Shown here piece after piece: positions 27,731-36,713 of a stretch of 45,021 bases of DNA (position 1 is its first letter; each line of letters starts with the position of its first letter). The notes under the pieces were generated by a model. The model was not told the DNA's origin and searched no databases. It saw only the letters and a list, made by a program, of their open reading frames with translations. The position numbers and the translations under genes are program-made. This DNA comes from an uncultured SAR116 cluster alpha proteobacterium (lineage in GTDB: Bacteria; Pseudomonadota; Alphaproteobacteria; Puniceispirillales; Marisalimonadaceae), in contig CACJOU010000010.1 of assembly GCA_902595145.1 (NCBI GenBank), positions 1 through 45,021 on the forward strand, read 5' to 3'.

Positions 27731-28555
27731 TTATTGATTCATTACAAATCCACCATTAGGTGAAATTGTTTGCCCAGTAACAAATTTTGATTCATCTGAA
27801 GCAAGATATACAGCAGCCCAAGCTATATCATCAGCTGTGCCAAATTTTTTCATTGGAGTGACAGATTTTACCATTTTTTTCACATCACCTAAACTACTAG
27901 TCATGTCTGTGTCGATATAACCAGGTGCAATTGCGTTGACCCTTATATTTCTTGATGCTAATTCTCTAGCTGTTGCTCTTGTAAATCCAAGAATAGCTGA
28001 CTTTGCAGCAGAATAATGAGGAGATGAAGGACCACCCGTTGTCCCTAAAACAGATCCCATATTTATAATAGAAGCCTGAATTTGGTTATTCATTATTTTG
28101 AGAGCCTCTCGAGTGCAGAAAAAAGTTCCATTCAAATGAATTGAAATCATTTTATGCCATTCTTCATCTGACATATTTACTGTTACATCAAAATGACTTT
28201 TAATTTTACCTGTTTCTACAAATTCTTTACTTTGTAAATTATTAACTTTTATTCGATCAGTAAGTAAATCTTCCCTATCCTCAAATCCGTTTATGCCAGC
28301 ATTATTTACAAGAATATCTAATTGTTTATGCTCTGAGTGTACTTTTTTAAATATTTCTAATACGTTCGAGGAGTCCGAAACATCCATATAATATGCACTT
28401 CCATTTAGTTCCTTAGCTGTTTTTTTTGCATCATTAATATTAATATCGCACAAGATGACATTTGCTCCTTCATTAAAAAAATGACTTGCTATTGAAGCAC
28501 CTAAGCCTCTTGCGCCACCTGTAATTAGTGCAACTTTATTTTTTAATCTATCCAT
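27731..28555 (-). CDS. SDR-family NAD(P)-dependent oxidoreductase with an insertion
   Basis: This 274-residue classical short-chain dehydrogenase has the cofactor motif TGGARGLG at 12-19, NNAG at 84-87, catalytic S168 and the Y181-x3-K185 pair. Asp37 after the second strand (ILCDIN) favours NAD over NADP. Compared with a standard classical SDR, about 30 extra residues are inserted after NNAG (roughly 92-125), giving a longer substrate-side loop. The substrate is not predictable. It is divergent from the MaoC-like gene. Confidence 0.9.
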   Translation of the reverse strand: MDRLKNKVALITGGARGLGASIASHFFNEGANVILCDININDAKKTAKELNGSAYYMDVSDSSNVLEIFKKVHSEHKQLDILVNNAGINGFEDREDLLTDRIKVNNLQSKEFVETGKIKSHFDVTVNMSDEEWHKMISIHLNGTFFCTREALKIMNNQIQASIINMGSVLGTTGGPSSPHYSAAKSAILGFTRATARELASRNIRVNAIAPGYIDTDMTSSLGDVKKMVKSVTPMKKFGTADDIAWAAVYLASDESKFVTGQTISPNGGFVMNQ

Positions 28556-28658
28556 AATTCATTAAATCCTTTGTATAAACCCGACCATAAAAATTAAATA
28601 AAATAAAGAATTATTTTGAAATCTTGCTATTTAAAAATTTGAGATATATTTTGTTAAT

Positions 28659-29132
28659 ATGTCAATAATACATAAATCAACAGTTAGTAAATATTTCGAA
28701 GATTTTTCTATTGGTGACAAATATGTATTACCATCAAGGACCCAAACGAGTGCAGTTTTTTCAATGTTTCAAGGTGCTTCAGGTGATAATGATCCGATCC
28801 ATTATGATAAAGAGTTTTGTAAACACAGAGGGCACCCAGAAATGTTAGCTCATGGAATGCAAGTTTTTATTCAAACCGCAGCTGGAGCAGGGTCTTTTCC
28901 TTCAGAAATACGTGATAGTTTATTAGGATTAGTAGAGTTTTCTGGTAAAATGTTGAAACCTGTCTATAGAGAGGACACATTATATCCTGAGTTATTTATA
29001 ATAAAACTTATTGAACAAAATACGACTGGTATAATTGAAATGAAAGCAATGGTTCATAATCAAAATAAGATTTTAGTATTTGAAGGTTGTCACAAATACT
29101 TACTTAAGAAAAAAATGCCCTATGTTAAATAA
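28659..29132 (+). CDS. MaoC-like hot-dog dehydratase
   Basis: This 157-residue protein has the hydratase motif SGDNDPIHYD at 41-50, with D43 and H48 in the catalytic positions of MaoC/R-specific enoyl-CoA hydratases, followed by HPEMLAHGMQVFIQ of the hot-dog central helix region. It likely hydrates or dehydrates an acyl-CoA or a related thioester, but the exact substrate cannot be read. Its last 11 bases overlap the start of the trypsin-like protease gene. It is divergent from the SDR gene, so the two may belong to one pathway, which is inference. Confidence 0.87.
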   Translation: MSIIHKSTVSKYFEDFSIGDKYVLPSRTQTSAVFSMFQGASGDNDPIHYDKEFCKHRGHPEMLAHGMQVFIQTAAGAGSFPSEIRDSLLGLVEFSGKMLKPVYREDTLYPELFIIKLIEQNTTGIIEMKAMVHNQNKILVFEGCHKYLLKKKMPYVK

Positions 29133-30249
29133 AAAGTTTAGATTTTTTATAAAAGTAATTGTATTTATTGTTTTTTTTATTCCTTATTTTGCTTTTTCAA
29201 ATTCAAAAAAATGTGAATATGATAAAAAAATTTGTGATATACTAAATCATGTAGTTGGTATTAAAACTCCAATGATGGTTGCAAGTGGTACCTTGATTAA
29301 TGACGAATTAATAGTCACTAATAGGCATGTAGTAGAAGATCATGAGCAGTTTATCATTAGATTTAATGATGGTAGGATAAAAAAAGCCTTTCCTTTACCT
29401 CACAACTTTCCTGCAGATTTAGCAATTCTAACTTTGAATAAAGAAACTAATATTTCAAATCAATTTGTACAATCATCTGAAATAAATGGGATGATTAGAG
29501 TTATAGCTTTTGATCAAGGAAGAAAATCAAATCGTATTTATGATAAAGGTAAAATAATTTCCTTTACCGATATAAAAACTTTTCCTCAATCTAGAATACA
29601 TACTGATGCAAAAAGTCTTCCTGGTAATAGTGGTGGAGCTGTAGTTGATGACACTGGAAATTTAGTTGGTATTTTGGCTTCAGGAGATGGAAATATTAAT
29701 GAAATCATTCCTATTTCATTAGTTAATGAAGTTATAAAAAATACTAGTAAGCAACACAAAGAAAACTTCTTTAAAATTGGTAACAATATTAGGTTATGTG
29801 CAGACAATCTTGAAGAGGCTCAATATATTCAAAAAAACCTAAACGATAAAATAGCAAATAACATAGATAATTATTGTTGGAATTCTAAGAACAAACAACT
29901 TATTGATCAAGCTGGTCAAACTTTTGGAAGGTTAGGGGATCTCAATAAGGCAAGAAAATTTCTTGAGAAGAGCTTGACACTTGACCCTTCTAGCCCAAAC
30001 TCTCTTATTTCTTTAGCTATTGTATATCACATACAAAGAGATTTAGAAAAAGAAAGACCCTTAATATTAAAATTGCTTAAGCTTACACCTGAAAATCCAC
30101 AAGTTTTGAGGCTGGGTGTTCAGGTTGCTGGCATCTTAAAAGATAAAAACATGTCTGATAATGTTTTAGAACTTATGTCTAAGTATAATAAAGATGCTTT
30201 ACCACTTGCAAAAAAATTTATTGAAAATGCTTTTAAATCTAATCAATAA
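29122..30249 (+). CDS. Exported trypsin-like serine protease with TPR-like C-terminus
   Basis: A signal peptide (residues 1-26, hydrophobic core FIKVIVFIVFFIPYFAF) leads a chymotrypsin-fold protease. The triad is visible: H69 in VTNRHVVE, D99 in PADLAILTL and S170 in LPGNSGGAV. There is no PDZ domain; instead residues about 255-375 form paired helices of TPR type. ATG at 29122 is chosen because it gives a clean signal peptide; an earlier ATG at 29080 lies deep inside the MaoC gene. It overlaps the MaoC gene by 11 bases and, convergently, the subtilisin-like protease gene by 11 bases. A periplasmic quality-control or processing role is inference. Confidence 0.85.
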   Translation: MLNKKFRFFIKVIVFIVFFIPYFAFSNSKKCEYDKKICDILNHVVGIKTPMMVASGTLINDELIVTNRHVVEDHEQFIIRFNDGRIKKAFPLPHNFPADLAILTLNKETNISNQFVQSSEINGMIRVIAFDQGRKSNRIYDKGKIISFTDIKTFPQSRIHTDAKSLPGNSGGAVVDDTGNLVGILASGDGNINEIIPISLVNEVIKNTSKQHKENFFKIGNNIRLCADNLEEAQYIQKNLNDKIANNIDNYCWNSKNKQLIDQAGQTFGRLGDLNKARKFLEKSLTLDPSSPNSLISLAIVYHIQRDLEKERPLILKLLKLTPENPQVLRLGVQVAGILKDKNMSDNVLELMSKYNKDALPLAKKFIENAFKSNQ

Positions 30250-31495
30250 GGTAATTGTCTAAAGGGTCAGGAATCCAGCCATATTTTGTTATTTTTTTTC
30301 CTTTTTGTATAGCTCTTTTCTTTAAAAAACTTAATATATCATCTATGGATGCTTTTGAATTTTTATCAATGTATCTTGAAACTAAAGCGACTAATCTTGG
30401 AACTGCATAACTTGTGCCGCCAGTTGAAGCTCTTACCCCTCTATGATCGATTACTTCTACGCGTTCTGCTGGCAAGATAAAATCAACCGAAGATCTTCCA
30501 TAGTTAGATCCTCTCCCAAGCCTGCCTGTTTGATCTGAAGATGTTACTGTAATAATGTTGTCTAAGTCTAATGAAGCGGGGTATATAGGTTTTTTATCGA
30601 TATTAAAACCATTATTTCCTGCAGAAACAATAATAAGAATATCTTTATTCTTTTCTAAAGCCTCTTTAAAGCAAACCCAATCTAAAATATTGTCTGAACC
30701 CATTGATAAACTTACAAGCTTAATTGAATTTTCAGCAATATGGTCTATCAAATCTTTAAATTTGCACATATCATTAGCTGGAAACCTATATGGCGCTATC
30801 TTAGATTCAGGAGCCTCTTTTGATAATACACTAAATACAGTTGTGCCGTGGTGTCTGGGATAAAAGGGGTTTTGCCTTGGATCACTATCAAATGGTTTAT
30901 TATCATTATCCCAAAAATCATATCCAATTATTTTTTTATTTTTAGTTGCTATATTTTTTTTAAATTTTTCTATTGTATAATTTATACCAGTATCAATTAA
31001 ACCAATTATATTTTTATTACTTTCATTATTTATAATGGGTAAATCTGGATTTAGAAATTTTGTTTCTATTATGTTATAATTAGACATATCCACTGAATTT
31101 ATTTTAATTGGAATATCTTTTTTGTCATAAATCAATACTCTAGCACTTTTAATTTTACAATTCTTGTTAGAGCGTAATTCTAAGATGGGCTTATTTAAAA
31201 GACTATAAAAAGTAAAAATAAGTTTTTGGATTTCCTTTTTTCTAACAAATGATTGTAATTTTAATTTTATTTTTTTATTATTATTTATAAGTAATTGATA
31301 ATTATCCCTTTTTTCTGTTGTAATCCATTCGTCTTCAATATTTTTGTTCGTAATATTAGAGACTAATTTAGAACAAAATTGATCATGATAATTTTTAACT
31401 TCATAAAGCTCATAATCATTTGTGTTACCAAAGCTTATCCTGGGTAAAAGTATTATAAAAATGCTTAAAATCAAAAATTTATTTATTAATATCAT
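30239..31495 (-). CDS. Subtilisin-like serine protease (S8 family), exported
   Basis: This 418-residue protein has a signal peptide (1-23), an unusual N-terminal region of about 140 residues that may act as a propeptide or binding domain, and an S8 catalytic domain. The triad is D168 in IIGLIDTGI, H216 in RHHGTTV and S362 in GGTSYAVP; N294 in SAGNN supplies the oxyanion hole. All catalytic residues are intact. Its C-terminus overlaps the trypsin-like protease gene by 11 bases. It begins 3 bp after the SDR gene upstream on the same strand, so it is probably the last gene of an ABC-ATPase/permease/GST/SDR/protease transcript. Confidence 0.87.
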   Translation of the reverse strand: MILINKFLILSIFIILLPRISFGNTNDYELYEVKNYHDQFCSKLVSNITNKNIEDEWITTEKRDNYQLLINNNKKIKLKLQSFVRKKEIQKLIFTFYSLLNKPILELRSNKNCKIKSARVLIYDKKDIPIKINSVDMSNYNIIETKFLNPDLPIINNESNKNIIGLIDTGINYTIEKFKKNIATKNKKIIGYDFWDNDNKPFDSDPRQNPFYPRHHGTTVFSVLSKEAPESKIAPYRFPANDMCKFKDLIDHIAENSIKLVSLSMGSDNILDWVCFKEALEKNKDILIIVSAGNNGFNIDKKPIYPASLDLDNIITVTSSDQTGRLGRGSNYGRSSVDFILPAERVEVIDHRGVRASTGGTSYAVPRLVALVSRYIDKNSKASIDDILSFLKKRAIQKGKKITKYGWIPDPLDNYLID

Positions 31496-31498
31496 TTT

Positions 31499-32260
31499 TT
31501 ATTTTCTTAGAGAAGGAAGTCCAACCCCAGTAGCTTCAAAACCTCCATCTACAGCTAAAATTTGACCAGTAATGTATGATGCTTTTTCAGATGCTAAAAA
31601 GTAAATAGCATTAGCTATTTCATATTCGGTTCCATATCTATTTAATGGAATTGCATCATGGTATGCATCTATTATGTCTTGAGTATGAACTTTCATGGCA
31701 AGTTTTGTTTTTACTGGTCCGGGTGCAACACAATTAACTCGGATTCCATATTCACCTAATTCAGCAGCCTGTTGCTTCGTGAGTTGTATTATGGCAGCTT
31801 TTGAAGTTCCATATGCAACTCTTAATGTCGACGCTCTAAGTCCAGATATAGATGCTACATTGATAATGCTTCCTTTAGTGGTTTTTAGATAATTGATTGC
31901 TTTTTGTGTGCACATAAAAGCACCATCTAAATTTGTTTTCATTACTTCATTCCATCGTTTAAAGTCTGTCATCTCTATTGAACCAAAATCTGCAACACCT
32001 GCATTGTTAACTAAAACATCTACTCTGTCATGCCATTCAAGAATTTTCTGATACATCATTTCTACGTTGTTAAAATCTGAAATATCATAACAAAATGATT
32101 TCATTGAATTATTTGCTAAAGATAAATTTGAAAGCTCGTTTTTATCTCTATCAACTATTGCTACTTTATAATCATTTTGACTAAATAATTTTGCAGTTGC
32201 TAGACCAATTCCCCTTGCAGCACCTGTTACTATAGCTAATTTTTTCTTTGTTGATTCCAT
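31499..32260 (-). CDS. SDR-family NAD(P)-dependent oxidoreductase
   Basis: This 253-residue classical short-chain dehydrogenase has TGAARGIG at 12-19, NNAG at 85-88, catalytic S137 and Y150-x3-K154. Asp37 in IVDRD favours NAD, and the C-terminal YITGQILAVDGGFEATG is standard. The length is normal, unlike the longer SDR at 27731. It lies 19 bp after the GST gene and 3 bp before the subtilisin-like protease on the same strand. The substrate is unknown. Confidence 0.9.
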   Translation of the reverse strand: MESTKKKLAIVTGAARGIGLATAKLFSQNDYKVAIVDRDKNELSNLSLANNSMKSFCYDISDFNNVEMMYQKILEWHDRVDVLVNNAGVADFGSIEMTDFKRWNEVMKTNLDGAFMCTQKAINYLKTTKGSIINVASISGLRASTLRVAYGTSKAAIIQLTKQQAAELGEYGIRVNCVAPGPVKTKLAMKVHTQDIIDAYHDAIPLNRYGTEYEIANAIYFLASEKASYITGQILAVDGGFEATGVGLPSLRK

Positions 32261-32279
32261 AATCTACTAACTTAAGAAA

Positions 32280-32924
32280 TTAATCGTTATCTAACAAAGG
32301 GTTTGATGGTCTTTTTTCTAAGTCGGATTTCCACCGATAAACGTTTTTATACTTTTGTCCAAAATCAATTTTTAACATATTAGATAGATTAAACATAAAA
32401 TGGCTAGTTATATCAGCTATGGTAAATTTATCGCCTAAAAGAAACTTATTTTTAGATAGATGTGGTTCGATCCTATTTAATAAAATATCAAACATCTCAA
32501 TTCCACGCTCTACTATTTCTGGAGACTGAGTGATGCTAGTTCGAGTTCCTGGAACAACCTTTCCCTTAAAAAATGATGTTTTATTTCGTACAGAATGTAA
32601 TAGTGGTAAAAACCCATCTAACTCAATTCTTCTATTCCACATATCAATAATTGCTCGTTCTTCTGTATCAATTCCAAATAATTTTGAGCTGTTAGATTGT
32701 TCATCCAAATAACGACAAATTGAAATTGTTTCTGTAATTATTGTCCCATTTTCTAACTCTAAAAAAGGAATACAATTAAAAGGATTCATTGAATTATATG
32801 GTTCCTTGAATAATTCATCTTCTCTAACATTTACTGAAATTGTTTCTAATTTTAATTTTTTTTCTCTTAAAAACATTTCAACTCTTAGAGCATTTGCAGC
32901 TGGTGCAAAAGTGTACAATTTCAT
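32280..32924 (-). CDS. Glutathione S-transferase family protein
   Basis: The 214-residue protein has an N-terminal thioredoxin-fold domain (1-76) with the cis-proline P53 in IPFLELENG and the glutathione-binding ETIS segment (E65-S68), then an all-helical C-terminal domain with NKFLLGDKFTIADITSHFMF. It matches bacterial cytosolic GSTs. It sits between the ABC-2 permease (41 bp upstream) and an SDR gene (19 bp downstream) in a minus-strand run, suggesting a joint detoxification or small-molecule processing role, which is inference. Confidence 0.88.
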   Translation of the reverse strand: MKLYTFAPAANALRVEMFLREKKLKLETISVNVREDELFKEPYNSMNPFNCIPFLELENGTIITETISICRYLDEQSNSSKLFGIDTEERAIIDMWNRRIELDGFLPLLHSVRNKTSFFKGKVVPGTRTSITQSPEIVERGIEMFDILLNRIEPHLSKNKFLLGDKFTIADITSHFMFNLSNMLKIDFGQKYKNVYRWKSDLEKRPSNPLLDND

Positions 32925-32965
32925 TAAAAAAATCCTTTCATTTGAATATTGATAAAAATTATAGA

Positions 32966-33727
32966 TTAATTTTTAATTTTATATCCTGTTTTAAATATGT
33001 ACCAAATTATGCTTATACAAATACTTGTAAAAATTAACATAAATATAATACTAGTAAAAATAGGAACATCACCCACACCAAAAAAAGACCATCTAAAACC
33101 TGAGATTAAATAAACAATTGGGTTTAGTAGAGCAAAATTTTGCCAAAATTGGGGAAGCATATCTATTGTGTAAAAACTACCTCCTAAAAAAACTAAAGGT
33201 GTAATAATAAGCATTGGGACAATATTCAGCTGCTCAAAATTGTCTGAGACTATACCAATTATAAATCCTAAAAGGCTAAACGTCATACAAGTGATTAATA
33301 AAAAACAAAGCATAAAAAAGGGATATTTAATATCTAAGTCTACAAATAGATAAGATGTGCACAATATTATTAAACCAATAGAGAATGCTTTTGTAGTTGC
33401 AGCACCTACATATCCAATAACTATTTCTACAAAAGATAATGGGGCAGATAATAGTTCATAAGTTGTTCCAATAAATTTCGGAAAGTATATACCAAATGAG
33501 GCGTTGTTTACGCTTTGCATTTGTACAGTTAACATTATAAGTCCAGGTACAATAAATGCTCCATAAGAAACATTACTAATATTATCCATTCGTGATCCAA
33601 TTGCGGCACCAAATACAATAAAGTAAAGAATTGTAGATAAAACTGGTGATACAAGACTTTGTATAAGAGTTCTAAATGACCTATTCATCTCATATCTGTA
33701 AATTGCATGTATGCCGCGAATATTCAT
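32966..33727 (-). CDS. ABC-2 type transporter permease
   Basis: This 253-residue inner-membrane protein has about six hydrophobic helices and the ABC-2 family layout, with an N-terminal amphipathic segment (RGIHAIYRYEMNRSFRTLIQ) and central FGIYFPKFIGTTYELLSAPL, followed by LLGFIIGIVSDNFEQLN. It starts 3 bp after the ATPase gene on the same strand, so the two form one exporter. Related pairs are called YadH/YadG or NodJ/NodI and export lipid-like or unknown compounds; the substrate here is not known. Confidence 0.9.
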   Translation of the reverse strand: MNIRGIHAIYRYEMNRSFRTLIQSLVSPVLSTILYFIVFGAAIGSRMDNISNVSYGAFIVPGLIMLTVQMQSVNNASFGIYFPKFIGTTYELLSAPLSFVEIVIGYVGAATTKAFSIGLIILCTSYLFVDLDIKYPFFMLCFLLITCMTFSLLGFIIGIVSDNFEQLNIVPMLIITPLVFLGGSFYTIDMLPQFWQNFALLNPIVYLISGFRWSFFGVGDVPIFTSIIFMLIFTSICISIIWYIFKTGYKIKN

Positions 33728-33730
33728 AAA

Positions 33731-34651
33731 TTATTCCTTAATTATTTTTACAAAAATTTCTTCTAATGATGTTTCTTCTGTTTGGATGTCGAAAAGATTA
33801 ATCCCAATTTTGTTCATATCTGATAGCAATGATGTAATTCCAGTTCTTTCTTTGCCAGTGTTATAATAATAAAGAAATGATTTACCTTCATCTATTAATT
33901 TCAAATTATATTTTTTTAGTTTTATAGGAATAATATTTAGAGTTTTCTTCAACTTAACTTTGAGTGTTTTTACACTCATTCTTTTTATTAATTCCTTTTT
34001 TTCTTCTATCAATAATAGTTCACCGTGATTGATTATGCCAATTCTGTCAGCAATCATTTCGGCTTCTTCAATATAGTGGGTAGTTAAAATTATCGTTACA
34101 CCTTCGTTTTTTAACTCTTTTATAATACTCCACATATCCTTTCGCAATTCAACATCAACTCCTGCTGTTGGTTCATCTAAGAATAGTATTTGTGGATTAT
34201 GGCTTAAGGCTTTTGCAATCATAACTCTTCTTTTCATGCCACCTGACAATGATTTTATAATATTATTTTTTTTGTCATAAAGTTGTAACTTAGTCAGAAG
34301 TTTTTCAATATATTCATTATCATCTTTTTTCCCAAACAATCTTCTAGAAAATTTAACGGAATTTATTACTTTTTCAAATGGCTCAAGTGCTAGCTCTTGA
34401 GGCACTAAACCTATAAGTTCTCGCGTTTTCCTATAATCTTTAATTACGTCTAATCCCTTTACTTTGATTAGACCTGAAGTAATTGACGAGAGGCCGCAAA
34501 TAGTTGATATAAGCGTAGTTTTTCCCGCACCGTTTGGGCCAAGTAAGGCTATTATTTCACCTTGTCTAATTTTTAGGTTTAAGTTTTTTACTGCAGTAAA
34601 ATTATTGTCATATTTTTTTACAAGATTTTGAACATTTATTATTTCTGACAA
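33731..34651 (-). CDS. ABC transporter ATP-binding protein (DRA/YadG-like)
   Basis: This 306-residue ATPase powers the adjacent ABC-2 permease. Walker A GPNGAGKT is at 38-45, Q-loop Q85, signature LSGGM at 135-139, Walker B ILFLDE at 155-160 and a switch histidine in LTTHYIEEAEMIADRIGI. A C-terminal extension after about residue 225 is typical of exporter ATPases of the drug/NodI group. It is the first gene of the minus-strand run ATPase-permease-GST-SDR-protease and diverges from a small plus-strand gene across 159 bp of A/T-rich DNA without other features. Confidence 0.92.
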   Translation of the reverse strand: MSEIINVQNLVKKYDNNFTAVKNLNLKIRQGEIIALLGPNGAGKTTLISTICGLSSITSGLIKVKGLDVIKDYRKTRELIGLVPQELALEPFEKVINSVKFSRRLFGKKDDNEYIEKLLTKLQLYDKKNNIIKSLSGGMKRRVMIAKALSHNPQILFLDEPTAGVDVELRKDMWSIIKELKNEGVTIILTTHYIEEAEMIADRIGIINHGELLLIEEKKELIKRMSVKTLKVKLKKTLNIIPIKLKKYNLKLIDEGKSFLYYYNTGKERTGITSLLSDMNKIGINLFDIQTEETSLEEIFVKIIKE

Positions 34652-34810
34652 TTTGTTTTCCAGTAATTTGCTGTATGTAAAATTTTAAAGAGTTGTATTT
34701 AAATAAATAATACTAAATAATTGAATATCAACAAAATGGTAAATTTCAAAATTTTATATTTTTAAATTAAACATATTGTAATAACTTTTAAACAACTATG
34801 AAGGATTCTC

Positions 34811-35104
34811 ATGTTAGTAAAAATGGAAATTGATCTGGCGAAAGGTTTTGCGCCTTGGAAAGAAATGTTTATACAAAATGAACATAGATTAAATGCTCAT
34901 GGAGGTAAATTAGTGTTTGCAGGTACGCCAAACGATAATGACAACAAATTGACTGTAATTATGGATTTTGAATCTATGGAATCACTAAAGAATTTTGGCA
35001 GTGACGAAGAATTGACCAAGACCAGGGTTGAAGCAGGTGCTATGGTTGAGACTGGAGTTATGACAATTATGAATGAAGCATCTTTTATAAGCACCAAGTC
35101 ATAA
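34811..35104 (+). CDS. Hypothetical small protein (97 aa), probable dimeric alpha/beta-barrel fold
   Basis: No family is assigned with confidence. The 97-residue protein lacks a signal peptide or membrane helix. It begins MLVKMEIDLAKGFAPWKEMF, has a strand NKLTVIMDFESMESLKNFGS and a helix rich in acidic residues, and the strand-helix-strand-strand-helix pattern suggests a ferredoxin-like fold as in YciI- or DUF3764-type proteins. An AAGGA ribosome site lies nine bases upstream of the start. It is convergent with the second GST gene. Confidence 0.68.
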   Translation: MLVKMEIDLAKGFAPWKEMFIQNEHRLNAHGGKLVFAGTPNDNDNKLTVIMDFESMESLKNFGSDEELTKTRVEAGAMVETGVMTIMNEASFISTKS

Positions 35105-35127
35105 ATAAAAATTGAAATATATTTATT

Positions 35128-35841
35128 TTAAATTGGACAATCTTTGAATTTTGATCCAACTGTCTCAATAATTTTCGGTAATTTTTCAACTTCATCACAT
35201 ATTTTTAATATGTTAGGGTAGTTTATAAATGGCTTACCTTGACAAGCTTCTCTTAAAATTTCAAAACCACCCGTGTGTTCTACAGTCCTTATACAAGTAT
35301 AAATAAATATATCAGCATATGAGCATGAATTACCAGTGACAAAAGGAGCTAAGTTTTTGTCTTTTATGTGATTTTCTAAATATTGTAATCTTTTATGATG
35401 TAATTTTGTAAGATTAGAAATTCCTAATTCCTTGCCACCTTCAGCTAATGTGTCTGTTAATCTTAAATTTCTCCAAAAAGTTTCATTATGGCCAGTAATA
35501 ATGTCATGAAATGGAGATAATACAAATGAGTAATAATCTTGTGCCCAAGACCAATACATAGCAGATAATGCTGCATTTTCAGTTGAAGTAGGCGTTAGAG
35601 GGCCTGGATATTTATTAGTTAAATACTGAACTATGGCCAATGAATCATTTAATTCTATTCCATTAGAATTGTCTTTTAACCATGGTATCGTTCCAAAAGG
35701 AGCCTGCGTATCTTTATCAAAGTCTTCACCCATAGGTTTACTCATAAGCAAATTAACTTTTATGTTATGCATTGCACAAATAATATTTATTTGAAGGCCC
35801 CTTCCTACAATCGGAAGATAAACAAGATTAATGTCAGTCAT
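35128..35841 (-). CDS. Glutathione S-transferase-like protein
   Basis: This 237-residue protein has the thioredoxin-fold N-terminal domain with LVYLPIVGRGLQINIICAMH (a sigma-class-like opening), cis-proline P53 in GTIPWLKD and NDSLAIVQYL in the glutathione-binding position, where D66-S67 replace the usual ES. The C-terminal helical domain includes CSYADIFIYTCIRTVEHTGG. It is monocistronic on the minus strand, between the small alpha/beta protein and the sirtuin-like gene, which it faces divergently across 110 bp. Confidence 0.82.
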   Translation of the reverse strand: MTDINLVYLPIVGRGLQINIICAMHNIKVNLLMSKPMGEDFDKDTQAPFGTIPWLKDNSNGIELNDSLAIVQYLTNKYPGPLTPTSTENAALSAMYWSWAQDYYSFVLSPFHDIITGHNETFWRNLRLTDTLAEGGKELGISNLTKLHHKRLQYLENHIKDKNLAPFVTGNSCSYADIFIYTCIRTVEHTGGFEILREACQGKPFINYPNILKICDEVEKLPKIIETVGSKFKDCPI

Positions 35842-35951
35842 TTTTTAAACTCCAATATTTTTTATAATAAGATTTTTGCAGATTTGGAAAAAAAAGCAAT
35901 AAATTGATTAGTTAGTTGTATCAAATACAGAATTAATGATAAGGCTTAATA

Positions 35952-36710
35952 ATGATAGATGAACTCTATATTACTGGGGCTGGTGTTAGTGCAAGTAGTG
36001 GTATACCAACATTTAGAGGAAATGATGGTTTTTGGACTGTAGGAAGCGTTAATTACACACCTCAAGAAATGGCTACTAGGTCCATGTATGAAAATTATCC
36101 AGCGGACTTTTTATTATGGTATTTCAAAAGATTTGCTTCTTACAGAGATGTTAAACCAAATTTAGCGCATTATTGGCTAGCTGACAAAAAATTAATAACT
36201 CAAAATATTGATGGTTTAGACGGTAAGGCTGGAAATAAAGACTACATATCTATTCATGGAAGATTAGATAAAGTTGTTTGCTATAAAAATGAATTGGAAG
36301 AGCAAGTGCCATTTGATGCAAATTGGAATGAAATAGATTTATCTTTAAATCCAAGTGATGAAGTTTTAAAAAAGGAATTGTTGAAAAAGTTTAAAATCAA
36401 ATTTTATAATGGTCATTTTATACCCCAAAACGGTGTATCCTTAAAACCATATGTATTGTTATTTGATGAAATTTATACAGATTTATATAGAATTTCAGAA
36501 GCTGAAGATTGGATGAACAAAGCACAAAAAATAATTTTTATAGGTACGTCATTTAGCGTTAACATTACTTCTATTGCATTAAGAAGTGCAATATCCAGAG
36601 GGATAAAAATAGATATAGTAGATCCCAACCCAATCAAGATTAATTATGATAAAGTAAATTACCACCAAATGAATGCTGAAGAATATTGTAATTTTAGAAA
36701 TTTAAATTAA
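35952..36710 (+). CDS. Sirtuin-like (Sir2 family) NAD-dependent protein lacking zinc cysteines
   Basis: This 252-residue protein has the NAD-binding Sir2 motifs GAGVSASSGIPTFRG at 9-23 and QNIDGLD at 84-90, the catalytic-position histidine H102 in IHGRLD, and FIGTSFSV at 196-203. The four cysteines of the canonical zinc module are missing: only C110 and C246 are present and no CxxC pair is seen. The LLFDE segment at 169-173 replaces the family's VxFGE. It may be a deacylase, an ADP-ribosyl transferase or another NAD-consuming enzyme. The start at 35952 gives a very short N-terminus before the first strand, as in the family. It is convergent with the thioesterase gene. Confidence 0.78.
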   Translation: MIDELYITGAGVSASSGIPTFRGNDGFWTVGSVNYTPQEMATRSMYENYPADFLLWYFKRFASYRDVKPNLAHYWLADKKLITQNIDGLDGKAGNKDYISIHGRLDKVVCYKNELEEQVPFDANWNEIDLSLNPSDEVLKKELLKKFKIKFYNGHFIPQNGVSLKPYVLLFDEIYTDLYRISEAEDWMNKAQKIIFIGTSFSVNITSIALRSAISRGIKIDIVDPNPIKINYDKVNYHQMNAEEYCNFRNLN

Positions 36711-36713
36711 ATG

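Noticed and set aside
35952-36710. Sirtuin-like gene as part of a phage-defence system
   Set aside because: SIR2 domains occur in defence systems, but no typical partner (TIR, HerA, Argonaute or prophage-sensing gene) lies beside it, so defence is not supported.
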